A stretch of 64,000 nt of DNA from an uncultured Oscillospiraceae bacterium (GTDB lineage Bacteria > Bacillota > Clostridia > Oscillospirales > Oscillospiraceae), in contig CAKUJN010000001.1 of NCBI GenBank assembly GCA_934661735.1, forward strand, positions 13,494-77,493. The letters are read 5' to 3'. Positions within the stretch are counted from its first letter, which is position 1; every line of letters begins with the position of its first letter. The notes under the pieces are model-generated. The model did not search any database and was not told the DNA's origin. It worked only from the letters and a program-made list of their open reading frames with translations. Below are positions 34,016 through 42,776 of the stretch, piece by piece. The position numbers and the translations under genes were made by a program.

Positions 34016-34519
34016 TTATCCTTTTCCGTGCAGAAGCCGTCCCAGCAGCCCGTTTTTGCGCAGGCACAGGTACAGCGGCACGCCCAGCGCGTACAGCACG
34101 GCAATTTCACCCGCGGCGACTTCGCCGCCCATGATGAAAAAGCCCTTCCAGAACTGCTCTGGCGGCATATACACCCACGAGAGCATCGCGCCGACCAGCG
34201 CGGCGTTTGCCAGAATTGTCGGCACCGGCAGCAGCCATGTTTTCCGGATGCGCACCGTCAGCAGGCAGCCCAGCAGCGTCGCGGCCGTGCCGATTACAAT
34301 ATCCAGCACCGAAACGGTGGAGAAAATATTGGCAATCAGACAGCCCAGCGTCAGCCCGACCGTCATGCTCGGCTCCAGCGCGACCAGCAGGCACATCGCG
34401 TCGGCAATGCGGAACTGGATGTTCCCATAGGCGAACGACGACGTCAGAATCGTGATTCCGGCGTAAAGCCCCGCCGTGATGCCGCTGAGCGCAATCTGTT
34501 TGGTTGTGAGTTTTTTCAT
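34016..34519 (-). CDS. queT: Queuosine precursor transporter QueT
   Basis: A 167-residue membrane protein with about five helices matching the QueT (COG4708) ECF substrate-binding family. Seen: the KKLTTKQIALSGITAGLYAGIT start, FAYGNIQFRIADAMCLL, and LGCLIANIFST. It would capture a queuine precursor such as preQ1 or preQ0 and work with a shared ECF energising module that is not in the window. A preQ1-I-like aptamer and a terminator precede it on the same strand, which supports the substrate. The ATG has a GGAAAGGAAG site. Confidence 0.93.
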   Translation of the reverse strand: MKKLTTKQIALSGITAGLYAGITILTSSFAYGNIQFRIADAMCLLVALEPSMTVGLTLGCLIANIFSTVSVLDIVIGTAATLLGCLLTVRIRKTWLLPVPTILANAALVGAMLSWVYMPPEQFWKGFFIMGGEVAAGEIAVLYALGVPLYLCLRKNGLLGRLLHGKG

Positions 34520-34542
34520 GTGTTTGCTTCCTTTCCGCGGAA

Positions 34543-34568
34543 CAAAAAATGGACGCCGAAGCGCCCAT
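34543..34568 (-). terminator. Riboswitch-controlled terminator in the queT leader
   Basis: On the minus strand ATGGGCGC pairs with GCGTCCAT (one G-T) around TTCG and is followed by TTTTTT. It stands between the preQ1-like aptamer and the queT start, where an expression platform is expected. Confidence 0.75.
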
Positions 34569-34597
34569 CCGGCAGACGCACTGCGCCCGCCCCAGTT

Positions 34598-34637
34598 CCC
34601 TAGTTTTGTTTTAAGACAGGATGGTCACGAACTGTCT
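34598..34637 (-). promoter_or_regulatory. preQ1-I-like riboswitch aptamer
   Basis: On the minus strand a stem AGACAG/CTGTCT encloses the loop TTCGTGACCATC and is followed by the A-rich tail TTAAAACAAAACTAGGG. This is the compact layout of the preQ1 class I aptamer: a five- to six-base-pair stem, a 12-base loop, and an A-rich strand ending in bases that form the pseudoknot. The tail is very like the Thermoanaerobacter aptamer (TTAACAAAACAAGG). It lies just upstream of a terminator and queT. The class is assigned by eye. Confidence 0.72.
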
Positions 34638-34783
34638 GCGCATCGCTGCGCTATAAACCTTGCGGCGTTCCGCTGCCGCAGCGGCGGAATGAAATTCAGA
34701 CCGTTTTGCCCAGTGGTACGTCGGACAAAACACACCGATCGCCCGTGTATTGTACACGGGCGATTCCGGCTTGTCAATAGGAT

Positions 34784-36052
34784 TCAGAGTACTCGTTCTC
34801 CCGCGACGAATTTCGCCGCGATGTTGCGGTCGTCGGCCAGATACACCCCCCGTTCAAGCCGCGCGCGCACGGAAAGCGGCTGCGGATGGTCCAGCGGCCG
34901 GTCGTCCAGAACCACCGCGTCGGCCTCAAAGCCCGCCATAAACGAGCCGACCTTTCCAAAGAACGCGCCGCCGCCCATCGTGGCCAGATAGAACGCCCGT
35001 TCAAACGAAAGCGCGGGGACCGACTGGTCCATCAGCCGCCAGCGCAGCTTGGACGCCTGAATGGCGTGCATCATCGCGCGCAGCATGCTCTCATGGCTGC
35101 CGCCGGCCACGTCGGTTGCCAGACCCACATGCAGGCCGTTGTCCAGAAACGTATTCACCGGCGCAACGCCGGAGGCCAGATTGATGTTCGACTCGGGCGA
35201 ATGCGCGATGAACACGCCGTTTTTCGCCATCAGCTCCTGCTCGGCCTCGTTCGAGTGGACGCAGTGCGCCATGATGCACGGATAGCCGCCGCCGAACAGG
35301 CCGAACTGCGCATACGCGTCGCCGTAGAATTTCGACCGCGGGCACAGCTCCTGCACCCATGCGATTTCGCCGAAATTCTCCGACAGGTGGCTCTGCACCG
35401 GCAGGTCGTATTTTTCGCGCAGATCGCGCAGCGCGTACATCAGATCGTCGGTGCACGACGGGATGAAGCGCGGCGTCAGAATCGGCCGGACGTGCGTAAA
35501 CGCGGCCGCCTCGCGCAGCCACTGCTCGGTGTCGCGGATGGACTGATTTGTCGAGGGCTCGCGGATATACTCGGGGCAGCTGCGGTTCATATTGACCTTG
35601 CCGACATATGCGCGCAGGCCAAGCTGCTCAAGCTTCCGCATCAGCAGCAGCGTCGCCGGCACATGTACGGTTGCAAACACGCACGCGCGCGTCGTCGTGC
35701 TGTGCAGCAGATGCTCCGCAAAGCTGCCGTAGGCCCGCTCGGCGTAGGCGAGGTCGCTGTATTTCGACTCCTCGGGGAATGTGTAGGTGTTGAGCCACTC
35801 CAGCAGCTCCATATCCATGCCCAGACCGCGGAACGCGAACTGCGGCGCGTGCACGTGCAGGTCGGTCATGCCCGGGATGACCAGACAGCCGGTGTGATCC
35901 TCCAGCGGCCACGCCGCGAAGCGCTCGGGCAGCGCATCAAACGCGCCGAGGCACACGCCGTCCTCCACGACCAGATATCCATTTTCCAGCACGGCGATTT
36001 CATCCATGGACGTGCACCAGCACAAATCGCCCCTGATAACCAGATTTTTCAA
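34784..36052 (-). CDS. guaD: Guanine deaminase-like amidohydrolase
   Basis: A 422-residue zinc amidohydrolase that most likely converts guanine to xanthine. Metal ligands appear in order: DLHVHAPQ (the HxH motif), LSENFGE after the HLSE position (QSHLSEN), MAHCVHSNEAE, and ATDVAGGSHESML with the Asp ligand. FRGLGMDMELLEWLNTYTFPEE near residue 75 is typical of guanine deaminases. The start is a TTG with a GGAG site ten bases upstream. It diverges from the BMP-type nucleoside transporter operon, a sensible purine-salvage pairing. Some homologues act on other purines or pterins. Confidence 0.9.
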   Translation of the reverse strand: MKNLVIRGDLCWCTSMDEIAVLENGYLVVEDGVCLGAFDALPERFAAWPLEDHTGCLVIPGMTDLHVHAPQFAFRGLGMDMELLEWLNTYTFPEESKYSDLAYAERAYGSFAEHLLHSTTTRACVFATVHVPATLLLMRKLEQLGLRAYVGKVNMNRSCPEYIREPSTNQSIRDTEQWLREAAAFTHVRPILTPRFIPSCTDDLMYALRDLREKYDLPVQSHLSENFGEIAWVQELCPRSKFYGDAYAQFGLFGGGYPCIMAHCVHSNEAEQELMAKNGVFIAHSPESNINLASGVAPVNTFLDNGLHVGLATDVAGGSHESMLRAMMHAIQASKLRWRLMDQSVPALSFERAFYLATMGGGAFFGKVGSFMAGFEADAVVLDDRPLDHPQPLSVRARLERGVYLADDRNIAAKFVAGERVL

Positions 36053-36298
36053 AACCGTCGGCTCCTTTTCTGCGGATTCGGTTCACCGCGCGGACAGTCT
36101 CCCGTCCGCGCCGTAGATTTATTTTAACATGAATCCCGCCGATTTTCCAGACCGCATTCTTGTGATTCTGAACGAAATTCGCCCGTTTGGATTTGTTAAA
36201 ATTGTCAGTACGTTAAAAAAGCTAAAAAATTTTTAGGTATTTCGGCGCGTTTTGTTCAATCTGCGCCCATGTTTTACCGGATTTTTTTCAAAAAAGGA
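36053..36298. other. Non-coding divergent region between guaD and the nucleoside transporter
   Basis: About 250 AT-rich bases with TTTTTT tracts and a GCTAAAAAATTTTTAG palindrome at about 36221-36236. I looked for a purine riboswitch core and did not see one. Confidence 0.5.
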
Positions 36299-36327
36299 TT
36301 GCATAATTGTGAAAAATCGATTAAAAT
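36299..36327 (+). promoter_or_regulatory. Promoter for the BMP lipoprotein gene
   Basis: TTGCAT (36299-36304), 17 bases, TAAAAT (36322-36327), about 72 bases before the ATG. A GATCGCGAAAGCGCTGTGTACATTG segment with small inverted repeats (TGTACAttGTACA at about 36363-36375) lies in the leader and could be an operator. Confidence 0.6.
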
Positions 36328-36399
36328 GCTAATCAGTACTTTCGATGATCGCGAAAGCGCTGTGTACATTGTACAAAATTTTTTAGGAGGAAGTATTAC

Positions 36400-37689
36400 A
36401 TGAAAAAGCTTATCGCCCTGCTTCTGGCCGCGCTGATGGTTTTCTCTCTGGTTGCCTGCGCTGCCAAGACCGAAACCCCCGCCGCCGAGACTCCGGCTGC
36501 CGAGACTCCGGCCGCTGAGACGCCCGCCGAGGAGAAGCCCGCCGAGGAAACTCCGGCCGCTGAAGAGCCCGCCGCCGTTCCCGAAGGCTTCAAGGTCGGT
36601 TTCATCACCCTGCACGACGAAAACTCCACCTATGACCTGAACTTCATCAACGCTGCCAAGGAAGCCTGCGAGGATCTGGGCGTTGAGTATGTTCTCAAGA
36701 CGAACATCCCCGAAGGCCAGGAGTGCTACAACACTGCTGCCGAGCTGGCTGACGCCGGCTGCAACATCATCTTCGCCGACTCCTTCGGTCATGAGGACTA
36801 CATGATCCAGGCCGCCAAGGAATTCCCCGAGGTTGAGTTCTGCCACTCCACCGGCACCAAGGCCCACACCGAGGGTCTGGCCAACTACCACAATGCGTTC
36901 GCCTCCATCTATGAAGGCCGCTACCTCGCCGGTATCGTTGCCGGTATGAAGCTCAATGCAATGATCGAGGCCGGCGAATTCACCGCGGAAGAGGCCAAGA
37001 TCGGCTACGTCGGCGCGTTCACCTACGCCGAGGTTATCTCCGGCTACACCTCCTTCTTCCTGGGCGCACGCGCAGCATGCCCGTCCGTCACCATGGAAGT
37101 TACCTTCACCGGCTCGTGGTACGACGAGACTGCTGAAAAGGAAGGCGCCAACAAGCTCATCGCCAACGGCTGCAAGCTGATCAGCCAGCACGCCGACTCC
37201 TTCGGCGCTCCGACCGCCTGCGAGACCGCCGGCGTTCCCAACGTCTCCTACAACGGCTCCACCATCAATGCCGGCCCGAACACCTATCTGGTTTCTTCCC
37301 GCATTGACTGGGCTCCGTACTACAAGTACGCCATCTCCGCCTGCATGAACGGCGAAACCATCGCCACCGACTGGACCGGCACGCTGGCCACCGGCTCCGT
37401 TGTCCTGACCGAGCTGAACGACGCTGTCGTCGCAGAGGGCACGCAGGAAGCGCTTGACGCTGTCAAGGCTGAGCTTGAGGACGGCACCCGCCATGTCTTT
37501 GACGTCACCACTTTCACCGTGGACGGCCAGCAGCTTGACTCCTGCAAGGCTGACGTCGACACCGATCCCGACTACACGCCCGATACCGAGGCGATTGTGG
37601 ACGGCTACTTCGCCGAGTCCACGTTCCGTTCGGCTCCGTACTTCCAGCTGAACATCGACGGCATCACGCTGCTCGACCAGGCTTATTGA
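36400..37689 (+). CDS. BMP-family nucleoside-binding lipoprotein
   Basis: A 429-residue solute-binding lipoprotein of the Bmp/PnrA family, which delivers purine nucleosides to the downstream ABC transporter. The lipobox is LVAC. A Pro/Ala/Glu/Thr-rich linker follows, with AAETP repeated (about residues 28-62), then the domain start FKVGFITLHDENSTYDLNFINAAKEACEDLGV. NIIFADSFGHEDYM and FASIYEGRYLAGIVAGM are typical of the family. A TAGGAGGAAG site precedes the ATG. It ends at a terminator, so it may be made in excess of the membrane parts. Confidence 0.93.
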   Translation: MKKLIALLLAALMVFSLVACAAKTETPAAETPAAETPAAETPAEEKPAEETPAAEEPAAVPEGFKVGFITLHDENSTYDLNFINAAKEACEDLGVEYVLKTNIPEGQECYNTAAELADAGCNIIFADSFGHEDYMIQAAKEFPEVEFCHSTGTKAHTEGLANYHNAFASIYEGRYLAGIVAGMKLNAMIEAGEFTAEEAKIGYVGAFTYAEVISGYTSFFLGARAACPSVTMEVTFTGSWYDETAEKEGANKLIANGCKLISQHADSFGAPTACETAGVPNVSYNGSTINAGPNTYLVSSRIDWAPYYKYAISACMNGETIATDWTGTLATGSVVLTELNDAVVAEGTQEALDAVKAELEDGTRHVFDVTTFTVDGQQLDSCKADVDTDPDYTPDTEAIVDGYFAESTFRSAPYFQLNIDGITLLDQAY

Positions 37690-37701
37690 TCCGCCCATCG
37701 C

Positions 37702-37735
37702 AACTGGGCTGCCATACGGCAGCCCAGTTTTCTTT
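37702..37735 (+). terminator. Terminator after the BMP lipoprotein gene
   Basis: AACTGGGCTGCC pairs with GGCAGCCCAGTT around ATAC, followed by TTCTTTTT. Confidence 0.85.
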
Positions 37736-37805
37736 TTACAACGCCGTCCATGTGGAATATATGAAAAATTTTTTGCACTTCTGAAAATTTTTTTGGTAAT
37801 AATGA

Positions 37806-37834
37806 TTTACATTGACCGGTGGATATGGTAAAAT
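37806..37834 (+). promoter_or_regulatory. Second promoter, for the nucleoside ABC transporter core
   Basis: TTTACA (37806-37811), 17 bases, TAAAAT (37829-37834), about 60 bases before the ATPase gene and after the terminator of the binding protein. Confidence 0.5.
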
Positions 37835-37894
37835 AAGTTTGCATGCTACAAATAATAATCTCGGGAAACCTCCCGCAAAGAAAGGGTGACCGCC

Positions 37895-39433
37895 TTGGGT
37901 GCTGAATGCGCAGTCAAAATGGAGAATATTACAAAGCGGTTTGGCAAGGTGACGGCCAACAACGCCGTCAATCTGGAACTGCACGAGGGTGAGATCCTGT
38001 CCCTGCTCGGCGAAAACGGCAGCGGCAAGACCACGCTGATGAATATGCTCTCCGGTATCTACTTCCCCGATGAGGGACAGATATACATACACGGCAAGCC
38101 CGTGACGATCGCCTCGCCGAAGGATGCCTTTGAGCACGGCATCGGCATGATCCACCAGCATTTCAAGCTGGTCGATCTGTTCACTGCAACGGAAAATATC
38201 GTTCTGGGTCTGGACGAGCCTGGCCGCCTCGACCTCAACGCCGCCGGCAAAAAGGTCAAGGAAATCTGCGACCGCTACGGCTTTGACATCGACCCCGACC
38301 AGAAGATCTACGACATGTCCGTTTCGCAGAAGCAGACGGTTGAAATCGTCAAGGTGCTCTACCGCGGCGCGGATATCCTGATTCTGGACGAGCCCACCGC
38401 CGTCCTCACACCGCAGGAAACCGACAAGCTGTTCCAGATCATGCGCAACATGAAGGCCGACGGCAAGTCGCTCATCATCATCACGCACAAGCTGCACGAG
38501 GTCCTTTCCGTGTCCGACCGCGTCGCCGTCCTGCGCAAGGGCGAATACATCGGCGACGTGCTGACAAAGGACGCCGACCAGCAGTCCCTGACCGACATGA
38601 TGGTCGGCCACACCGTCACGCTGAACATCGACCGTCCCGACCCCGTCAACGTCACGCCGCGTCTGGAAATTAACGGCCTGACCGTCTATGACGAGCTGGG
38701 CGTCAAGCGTCTGTCCGACGTTTCGTTCACCATCAACGCCGGCGAGGTGCTCGGCATTGCCGGTATCGCCGGCAGCGGCCAGCGCGAGCTGCTGGAGGCC
38801 ATCGCGGGCCTGTATCCCGTCGCCGAGGGTTCGGTCAAATTCCATGCGCCCGACAGCGACCGGCCGAAGGAGCTGGTCGGTCTCGACCCGATGGACATCC
38901 GCAAGAGCGGCATCTCCATGTCGTTCGTCCCCGAGGACCGTCTGGGCATGGGCCTTGTCGGCTCGATGGGCATGACGGGCAACATGATGCTCCGTTCGTG
39001 GCGCAAGGGCAGAGGCGCCTTTGTCAACCGCAAGGACCCCGAGGCGCTGGCAAACCGCATCTGGGAGGAGCTCGGCGTCGTCACGCCCAGCACCAGCTTC
39101 CCCGTCCGCCGCATGTCCGGCGGCAACGTCCAGAAAGTTCTGGTCGGACGTGAAATCGCCCAGTCTCCGGCCGTCCTGATGACCGCCTACGCGGTCCGCG
39201 GCCTGGATATCAATACATCGTACACCATCTACAACCTGCTGACCGAGCAGAAGATGCGCGGCGTCGCCGTGGTCTATGTCGGCGAGGATCTGGACGTGCT
39301 GCTTGAGCTGTGCGACCGTATCGTCGTCCTGTGCGGCGGCGAGGTCTCCGGCGTCGTCGACGCGCGTACCACCGACAAGCGCGAGGTCGGCCGGCTCATG
39401 ACTCTTGTGGGAGGAGGCAACGCAGATGAATAA
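37895..39433 (+). CDS. Nucleoside ABC transporter ATP-binding protein (NupO/YufO-like)
   Basis: A 512-residue fused ATPase with two ABC domains. Domain one is full: Walker A GENGSGKTT at about 37-45, signature YDMSVSQKQTVEI (degenerate, as usual in this family), and Walker B ILILDEPTAVL. Domain two has the usual degenerate Walker A (GIAGSGQREL) with signature MSGGNVQKVLVGREI and RGLD. This layout is shared by RbsA-type and BMP-type nucleoside importers; the neighbouring BMP protein points to nucleosides. I prefer the TTG at 37895 (AAAGGGTGA site); a GTG at 37886 is in frame. It overlaps the first permease by eight bases. Confidence 0.92.
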   Translation: MGAECAVKMENITKRFGKVTANNAVNLELHEGEILSLLGENGSGKTTLMNMLSGIYFPDEGQIYIHGKPVTIASPKDAFEHGIGMIHQHFKLVDLFTATENIVLGLDEPGRLDLNAAGKKVKEICDRYGFDIDPDQKIYDMSVSQKQTVEIVKVLYRGADILILDEPTAVLTPQETDKLFQIMRNMKADGKSLIIITHKLHEVLSVSDRVAVLRKGEYIGDVLTKDADQQSLTDMMVGHTVTLNIDRPDPVNVTPRLEINGLTVYDELGVKRLSDVSFTINAGEVLGIAGIAGSGQRELLEAIAGLYPVAEGSVKFHAPDSDRPKELVGLDPMDIRKSGISMSFVPEDRLGMGLVGSMGMTGNMMLRSWRKGRGAFVNRKDPEALANRIWEELGVVTPSTSFPVRRMSGGNVQKVLVGREIAQSPAVLMTAYAVRGLDINTSYTIYNLLTEQKMRGVAVVYVGEDLDVLLELCDRIVVLCGGEVSGVVDARTTDKREVGRLMTLVGGGNADE

Positions 39434-40514
39434 GCAATCTCTGTTCCATATCGCCAAGCGCGACGCGCTTCCGTGGTACAAATCCATGCTGATCCGCGGC
39501 GGTGCGATTCTGCTGGCGCTGATCGTCTGCGCGCTGGTCACAACGCTGCTCACCGGCGAGAATCCCATCAGCGTCTATTCCACCATTTTCTACGGCGCGT
39601 TCGGCACCGCGCGCAAAACGTGGGTCACGTTCCAGAATCTGGCCGTTCTGCTGGGCATCTCCCTGGCTGTCACACCGGCGTTCAAGATGCGCTTCTGGAA
39701 CATCGGCGCCGAGGGTCAGGTCCTGATCGGCTGTCTGGCCACCGCCGCGTGCATGATCTGCCTCGGCGGCAAGGTTTCGAACGCCCTGCTGATCGTCATC
39801 ATGCTGGTTGCCTCCATTGCGGCAGGCTCCCTCTGGGGCTTCCTGCCCGCCTTCTTCAAGGCGCACTGGAACACCAACGAAACGCTGTTCACCCTGATGA
39901 TGAACTATATCGCCACACAGCTGGCCGCGTTCTTCATCATCATCTGGGAGGTTCCCAAGGGCGCCGGCAAAATCGGCATCATCAACCAGAGCACCGAGGC
40001 CGGATGGCTGCCCGTCATCGGCGGCAAGCAGTATCTGCTGACCATTCTGGTCGTCGCAATTCTGACCGGCGCGATGTACATCTACCTCACCTACAGCAAG
40101 CACGGCTATGAAATCGCCGTTGTCGGCGAAAGCCAGCGCACGGCAAGCTACGCCGGCATCAAGGTCAGCCGCGTCATCGTCCGCACCATGGTGCTCTCCG
40201 GCGCGGTGTGCGGCCTGATGGGCCTGCTGCTGACGGCCGGCAACGACCATACGCTGACCACCACCATCGTCGGCGGCCGCGGCTTTACGGCGGTCATGGT
40301 CTCCTGGCTCGCAAAATTCAATCCGCTGGTCATGATCTTCACCAGCCTTCTGCTGGTCGTGCTCAGCCGCGGCGCAAGCGAAATCTCCAGCGTCTTTATG
40401 CTGAACCACTCGTTCTCGGATATCCTGACCGGCATCATCCTGTTCTTCATCATCGGCAGTGAGTTCTTCCTCAACTACAAGGTCAGCCTGCGCAAGGCCA
40501 AAAAGGAGGCGTAA
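39426..40514 (+). CDS. Nucleoside ABC transporter permease 1 (YufP-like)
   Basis: A 362-residue branched-chain-type permease with about nine helices. WNIGAEGQVLIGCLA near residue 90 and NTNETLFTLMMNYIA are typical of BMP-associated permeases; a GGNDHTLTTTIVGGRGFTAVMV-like stretch lies in the C-terminal half. The chosen ATG lies in a GGAGGAGG context inside the end of the ATPase gene; the upstream in-frame start at 39405 lies within ATPase coding sequence. It is followed by the second permease after three bases. Confidence 0.93.
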   Translation: MNKQSLFHIAKRDALPWYKSMLIRGGAILLALIVCALVTTLLTGENPISVYSTIFYGAFGTARKTWVTFQNLAVLLGISLAVTPAFKMRFWNIGAEGQVLIGCLATAACMICLGGKVSNALLIVIMLVASIAAGSLWGFLPAFFKAHWNTNETLFTLMMNYIATQLAAFFIIIWEVPKGAGKIGIINQSTEAGWLPVIGGKQYLLTILVVAILTGAMYIYLTYSKHGYEIAVVGESQRTASYAGIKVSRVIVRTMVLSGAVCGLMGLLLTAGNDHTLTTTIVGGRGFTAVMVSWLAKFNPLVMIFTSLLLVVLSRGASEISSVFMLNHSFSDILTGIILFFIIGSEFFLNYKVSLRKAKKEA

Positions 40515-40517
40515 GCG

Positions 40518-41513
40518 GTGTCTTTTGATTTTGCATCTTTTCTGCCCCGCGCAGTCATGCAGGGCATCCCGCTGCTCTACGGCAGCACCGGTGAAATTCT
40601 GACCGAAAAATCCGGCAACCTGAACCTCGGCATCCCCGGCGTCATGTATGTCGGCGGTATCTGCGGCGTTATCGGCGCGTTCTTCTATGAGCAAGCCGTC
40701 CCCGCTGCCGAAATGAGCGCGTGGCTCGCCATCGGCATTCCGCTGCTCTGCTCGCTGGCCGGTTCGCTGCTGATGGGCCTGATCTACTGCTTCCTCACCG
40801 TCACCCTCCGCGCCAACCAGAACGTCACCGGCCTTGCCATGACGACCTTCGGCGTCGGCGTCGGCAACTTCTTCGGCGGCTCGCTGATCAAGCTGACCGG
40901 AAGCGAGGTCCCGTCCATCGCCCTGTCCTCGACCAGCCTGTATTTCAGTAAATCCCTCCCCATCGCCGACAAGCTCGGCTGGTTCGGCCAGATTTTCCTG
41001 TCCTATGGCTTCCTTGCATATCTGGCAATTCTCATCGCGCTGTTCTCCTCGTACTTCCTGAAGCATACGCGCCCCGGCCTGTACCTGCGCGCGGTCGGTG
41101 AAAACGCCGCCACGGCGGACGCCGCCGGCATCAACATCACGAAGTACAAGTATCTTGCCACCTGCATCGGCAGCATGATCGCCGGCCTCGGCGGACTGTA
41201 CTACGTCATGGACTACGCCTCCGGCGTATGGTCGAACAATGCGTTCGGCGACCGCGGCTGGCTTGCCATCGCACTGGTCATCTTCACGATCTGGCGCCCG
41301 AACGTCAGCGTTCTGGCCTCGATTCTGTTCGGCGGCTTCTATATCCTGTACCTCTACATCCCCACCGGCACGGAAATGTCGATCAAGGAGCTGTACAAGA
41401 TGCTGCCCTACGTCGTCACACTGGTTGTCCTCATTGTGGTCTCCCTGCGCAAGAAGCGCGAGGATCAGCCGCCCCAGTCTCTGGGCCTGCCCTATTTCCG
41501 CGAGGAACGATAG
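40518..41513 (+). CDS. Nucleoside ABC transporter permease 2 (YufQ-like)
   Basis: A 331-residue permease, partner of the previous one. The opening after a GTG start is MSFDFASFLPRAVMQGIPLL, then STGEILTEKSGNLNLGIPGVMYVGG, a family hallmark, and FGDRGWLAIALVIFTIWRP. About eight to nine helices. It closes the BMP-type importer operon; a perfect terminator lies 11 bases downstream and then repeat copy C. Confidence 0.93.
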   Translation: MSFDFASFLPRAVMQGIPLLYGSTGEILTEKSGNLNLGIPGVMYVGGICGVIGAFFYEQAVPAAEMSAWLAIGIPLLCSLAGSLLMGLIYCFLTVTLRANQNVTGLAMTTFGVGVGNFFGGSLIKLTGSEVPSIALSSTSLYFSKSLPIADKLGWFGQIFLSYGFLAYLAILIALFSSYFLKHTRPGLYLRAVGENAATADAAGINITKYKYLATCIGSMIAGLGGLYYVMDYASGVWSNNAFGDRGWLAIALVIFTIWRPNVSVLASILFGGFYILYLYIPTGTEMSIKELYKMLPYVVTLVVLIVVSLRKKREDQPPQSLGLPYFREER

Positions 41514-41524
41514 CATACGCGCAC

Positions 41525-41556
41525 AAAAGGCTCCCGCCGCCGGCGGGAGCCTTTTT
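41525..41556 (+). terminator. Rho-independent terminator of the nucleoside transporter operon
   Basis: AAAAGGCTCCCGCCG pairs with CGGCGGGAGCCTTTT, with a U-tract of five. Confidence 0.92.
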
Positions 41557-41559
41557 CGC

Positions 41560-42466
41560 CGTAAAACGGCCCTCTTTTCCGGTATTCACCGGAATTGCCG
41601 TTGTATGCGGCAGCGCCGTAGCCGTGCCTCCGGCGGCCTACTTTTTCTGCTGCGCCAGAAAAAGTAGGCAAAAAGAGGCGCTGGAGACGCGCTATATTGC
41701 GCGCTGACGCGCGCGAATTTTAGGCCGCTCCGCGGCCTCAACGCCCTATTCGGGCGCAAAAATGTTATTTTCCCGATAGCTTATGGTTCCGACAAATGTA
41801 CTACACGCATTTGCGGACAGACTGCAATAATTCTGTTTCTCCTCATTTCCGGAATACCCGGCCAATCTCATTCATGCATCGGCCCCTACAGACGTTTACA
41901 AAAAACGAACAGGGCGGACAGAGTCGTTCGCCCCCTGCAAAGATTTACAATGGAACAAAAATATCCTGCACCATCGGCGAATGCGTAGATGCGTTCTGTA
42001 TTCCACGGCAGCGTGTTTTGCCATCTCCTTACGTGGCAACTGCTTCCGATGGGAGCGTTGTTTCCACGCAGGCGGCGCTGTAGTCCAGTTTTGTAGACAG
42101 TTTATCGTGTGCTGGCCGCAATGCTCTTCCATGGGCTCATTCTGTGGCACCGCGGTACAATCCGATCCGCTTCCAGCGCCTCTTTTTGCCCACTTTTTCT
42201 GGCAAGACAGACGGAACCAAATTGCAAACCAGCGAAGCGTTTGCAATTTGGAGAGGACGAGCAACGGAACGGACGAGACCTGCCGCTTGCGGCGGGGCGA
42301 GGAATGTGGAGTTTGTGAGGACGAGGGTCTGCGAAGCAACGGCTGCGGTCTCGCCGCAAATTCGGCACCTCCGGTGAATACCGGAAAAAGGGACGGACAG
42401 CGCTGTCCGCACCTGCATTCTGTTCCGCGCATCCGGCGCGCTCCGGCCCTCCGGTGCCAGCCGGGA
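41560..42466. repeat. Composite non-coding repeat element, copy C
   Basis: About 0.9 kb between the convergent ends of the nucleoside transporter and the Dabb gene. Same module order as copies A and B: the CCTACTTTTTCTG/CAGAAAAAGTAGG palindrome at 41637-41669, GCGCGC stems and the GGCCGC/GCGGCC stem at about 41695-41740, a degraded GGGGCG/CGCCCC unit near 41880-41935, the conserved block 41945-42185 with a stem-loop at 42031-42071, then a broken second CTTTTTCTG palindrome interrupted by an insertion (42212-42322). It ends in a CTGCGAAGCAACGGCTGCGG-containing tail shared with copy A. The leading GTAGGGGCCGACG palindrome seen in A and B is missing here. Confidence 0.8.
42212..42322. repeat. 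Nested insertion inside repeat copy C
   Basis: Relative to copies A and B the right arm of the CTTTTTCTG palindrome is replaced by about 110 bases. The insert begins with a perfect 12-bp inverted repeat, CCAAATTGCAAA (42217-42228) and TTTGCAATTTGG (42240-42251), and holds GGACGAG three times (about 42254, 42274 and 42318). No transposase. Borders are approximate. Confidence 0.6.
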
Positions 42467-42467
42467 A

Positions 42468-42752
42468 TCAGATTTCAAAATCCACCGCGCCCCGCGCCTC
42501 ACGGATCGACTTGCACAGCGTGGAGACCGCAACGTGCCGCGGGTCCTTTTTATAGCGATCCAGCGCTGCCAGATCGTCGAAATCGGCAATCAGGCACGCG
42601 TCATAGTTGTTCTTCTCCAGCACGTTGACGCCGACTTCCATCCGGCGGATCTCGGGAATCACACCGTCCAGCGCCTTGAGCCCGTCGAGGAATCTGTGCA
42701 TATTCTCCTCCTCGCCCGCGCGGAATTTCCACATAATCACATGTCGAATCAT
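42468..42752 (-). CDS. Dabb family protein (stress-responsive A/B-barrel)
   Basis: A 94-residue single-domain Dabb protein, the ferredoxin-like dimeric alpha/beta-barrel fold. Seen: IRHVIMWKFR at the start, a central IPEIRRMEVGVNVL strand, DACLIADFDDLAALDRYKKDPRHV, the family's most conserved stretch, and a short helix at the end. Biochemical role varies between homologues and cannot be stated. An ATGGAGG site lies before the ATG. It follows the 53-residue DUF3006 gene by 24 bases on the same strand. Confidence 0.9.
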   Translation of the reverse strand: MIRHVIMWKFRAGEEENMHRFLDGLKALDGVIPEIRRMEVGVNVLEKNNYDACLIADFDDLAALDRYKKDPRHVAVSTLCKSIREARGAVDFEI

Positions 42753-42776
42753 CGTTTTTCCTCCATATTTTTCTGA

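Noticed and set aside
36053-36399. Purine riboswitch upstream of the BMP-type nucleoside transporter or guanine deaminase
   Set aside because: I looked for the conserved TATA-stem and loop sequences of the purine aptamer on both strands and did not find them.
39396-41516. 706-codon frame antisense to the nucleoside permeases
   Set aside because: Shadow of two clear permease genes; the composition is Gln/Asp/His-rich without domains.
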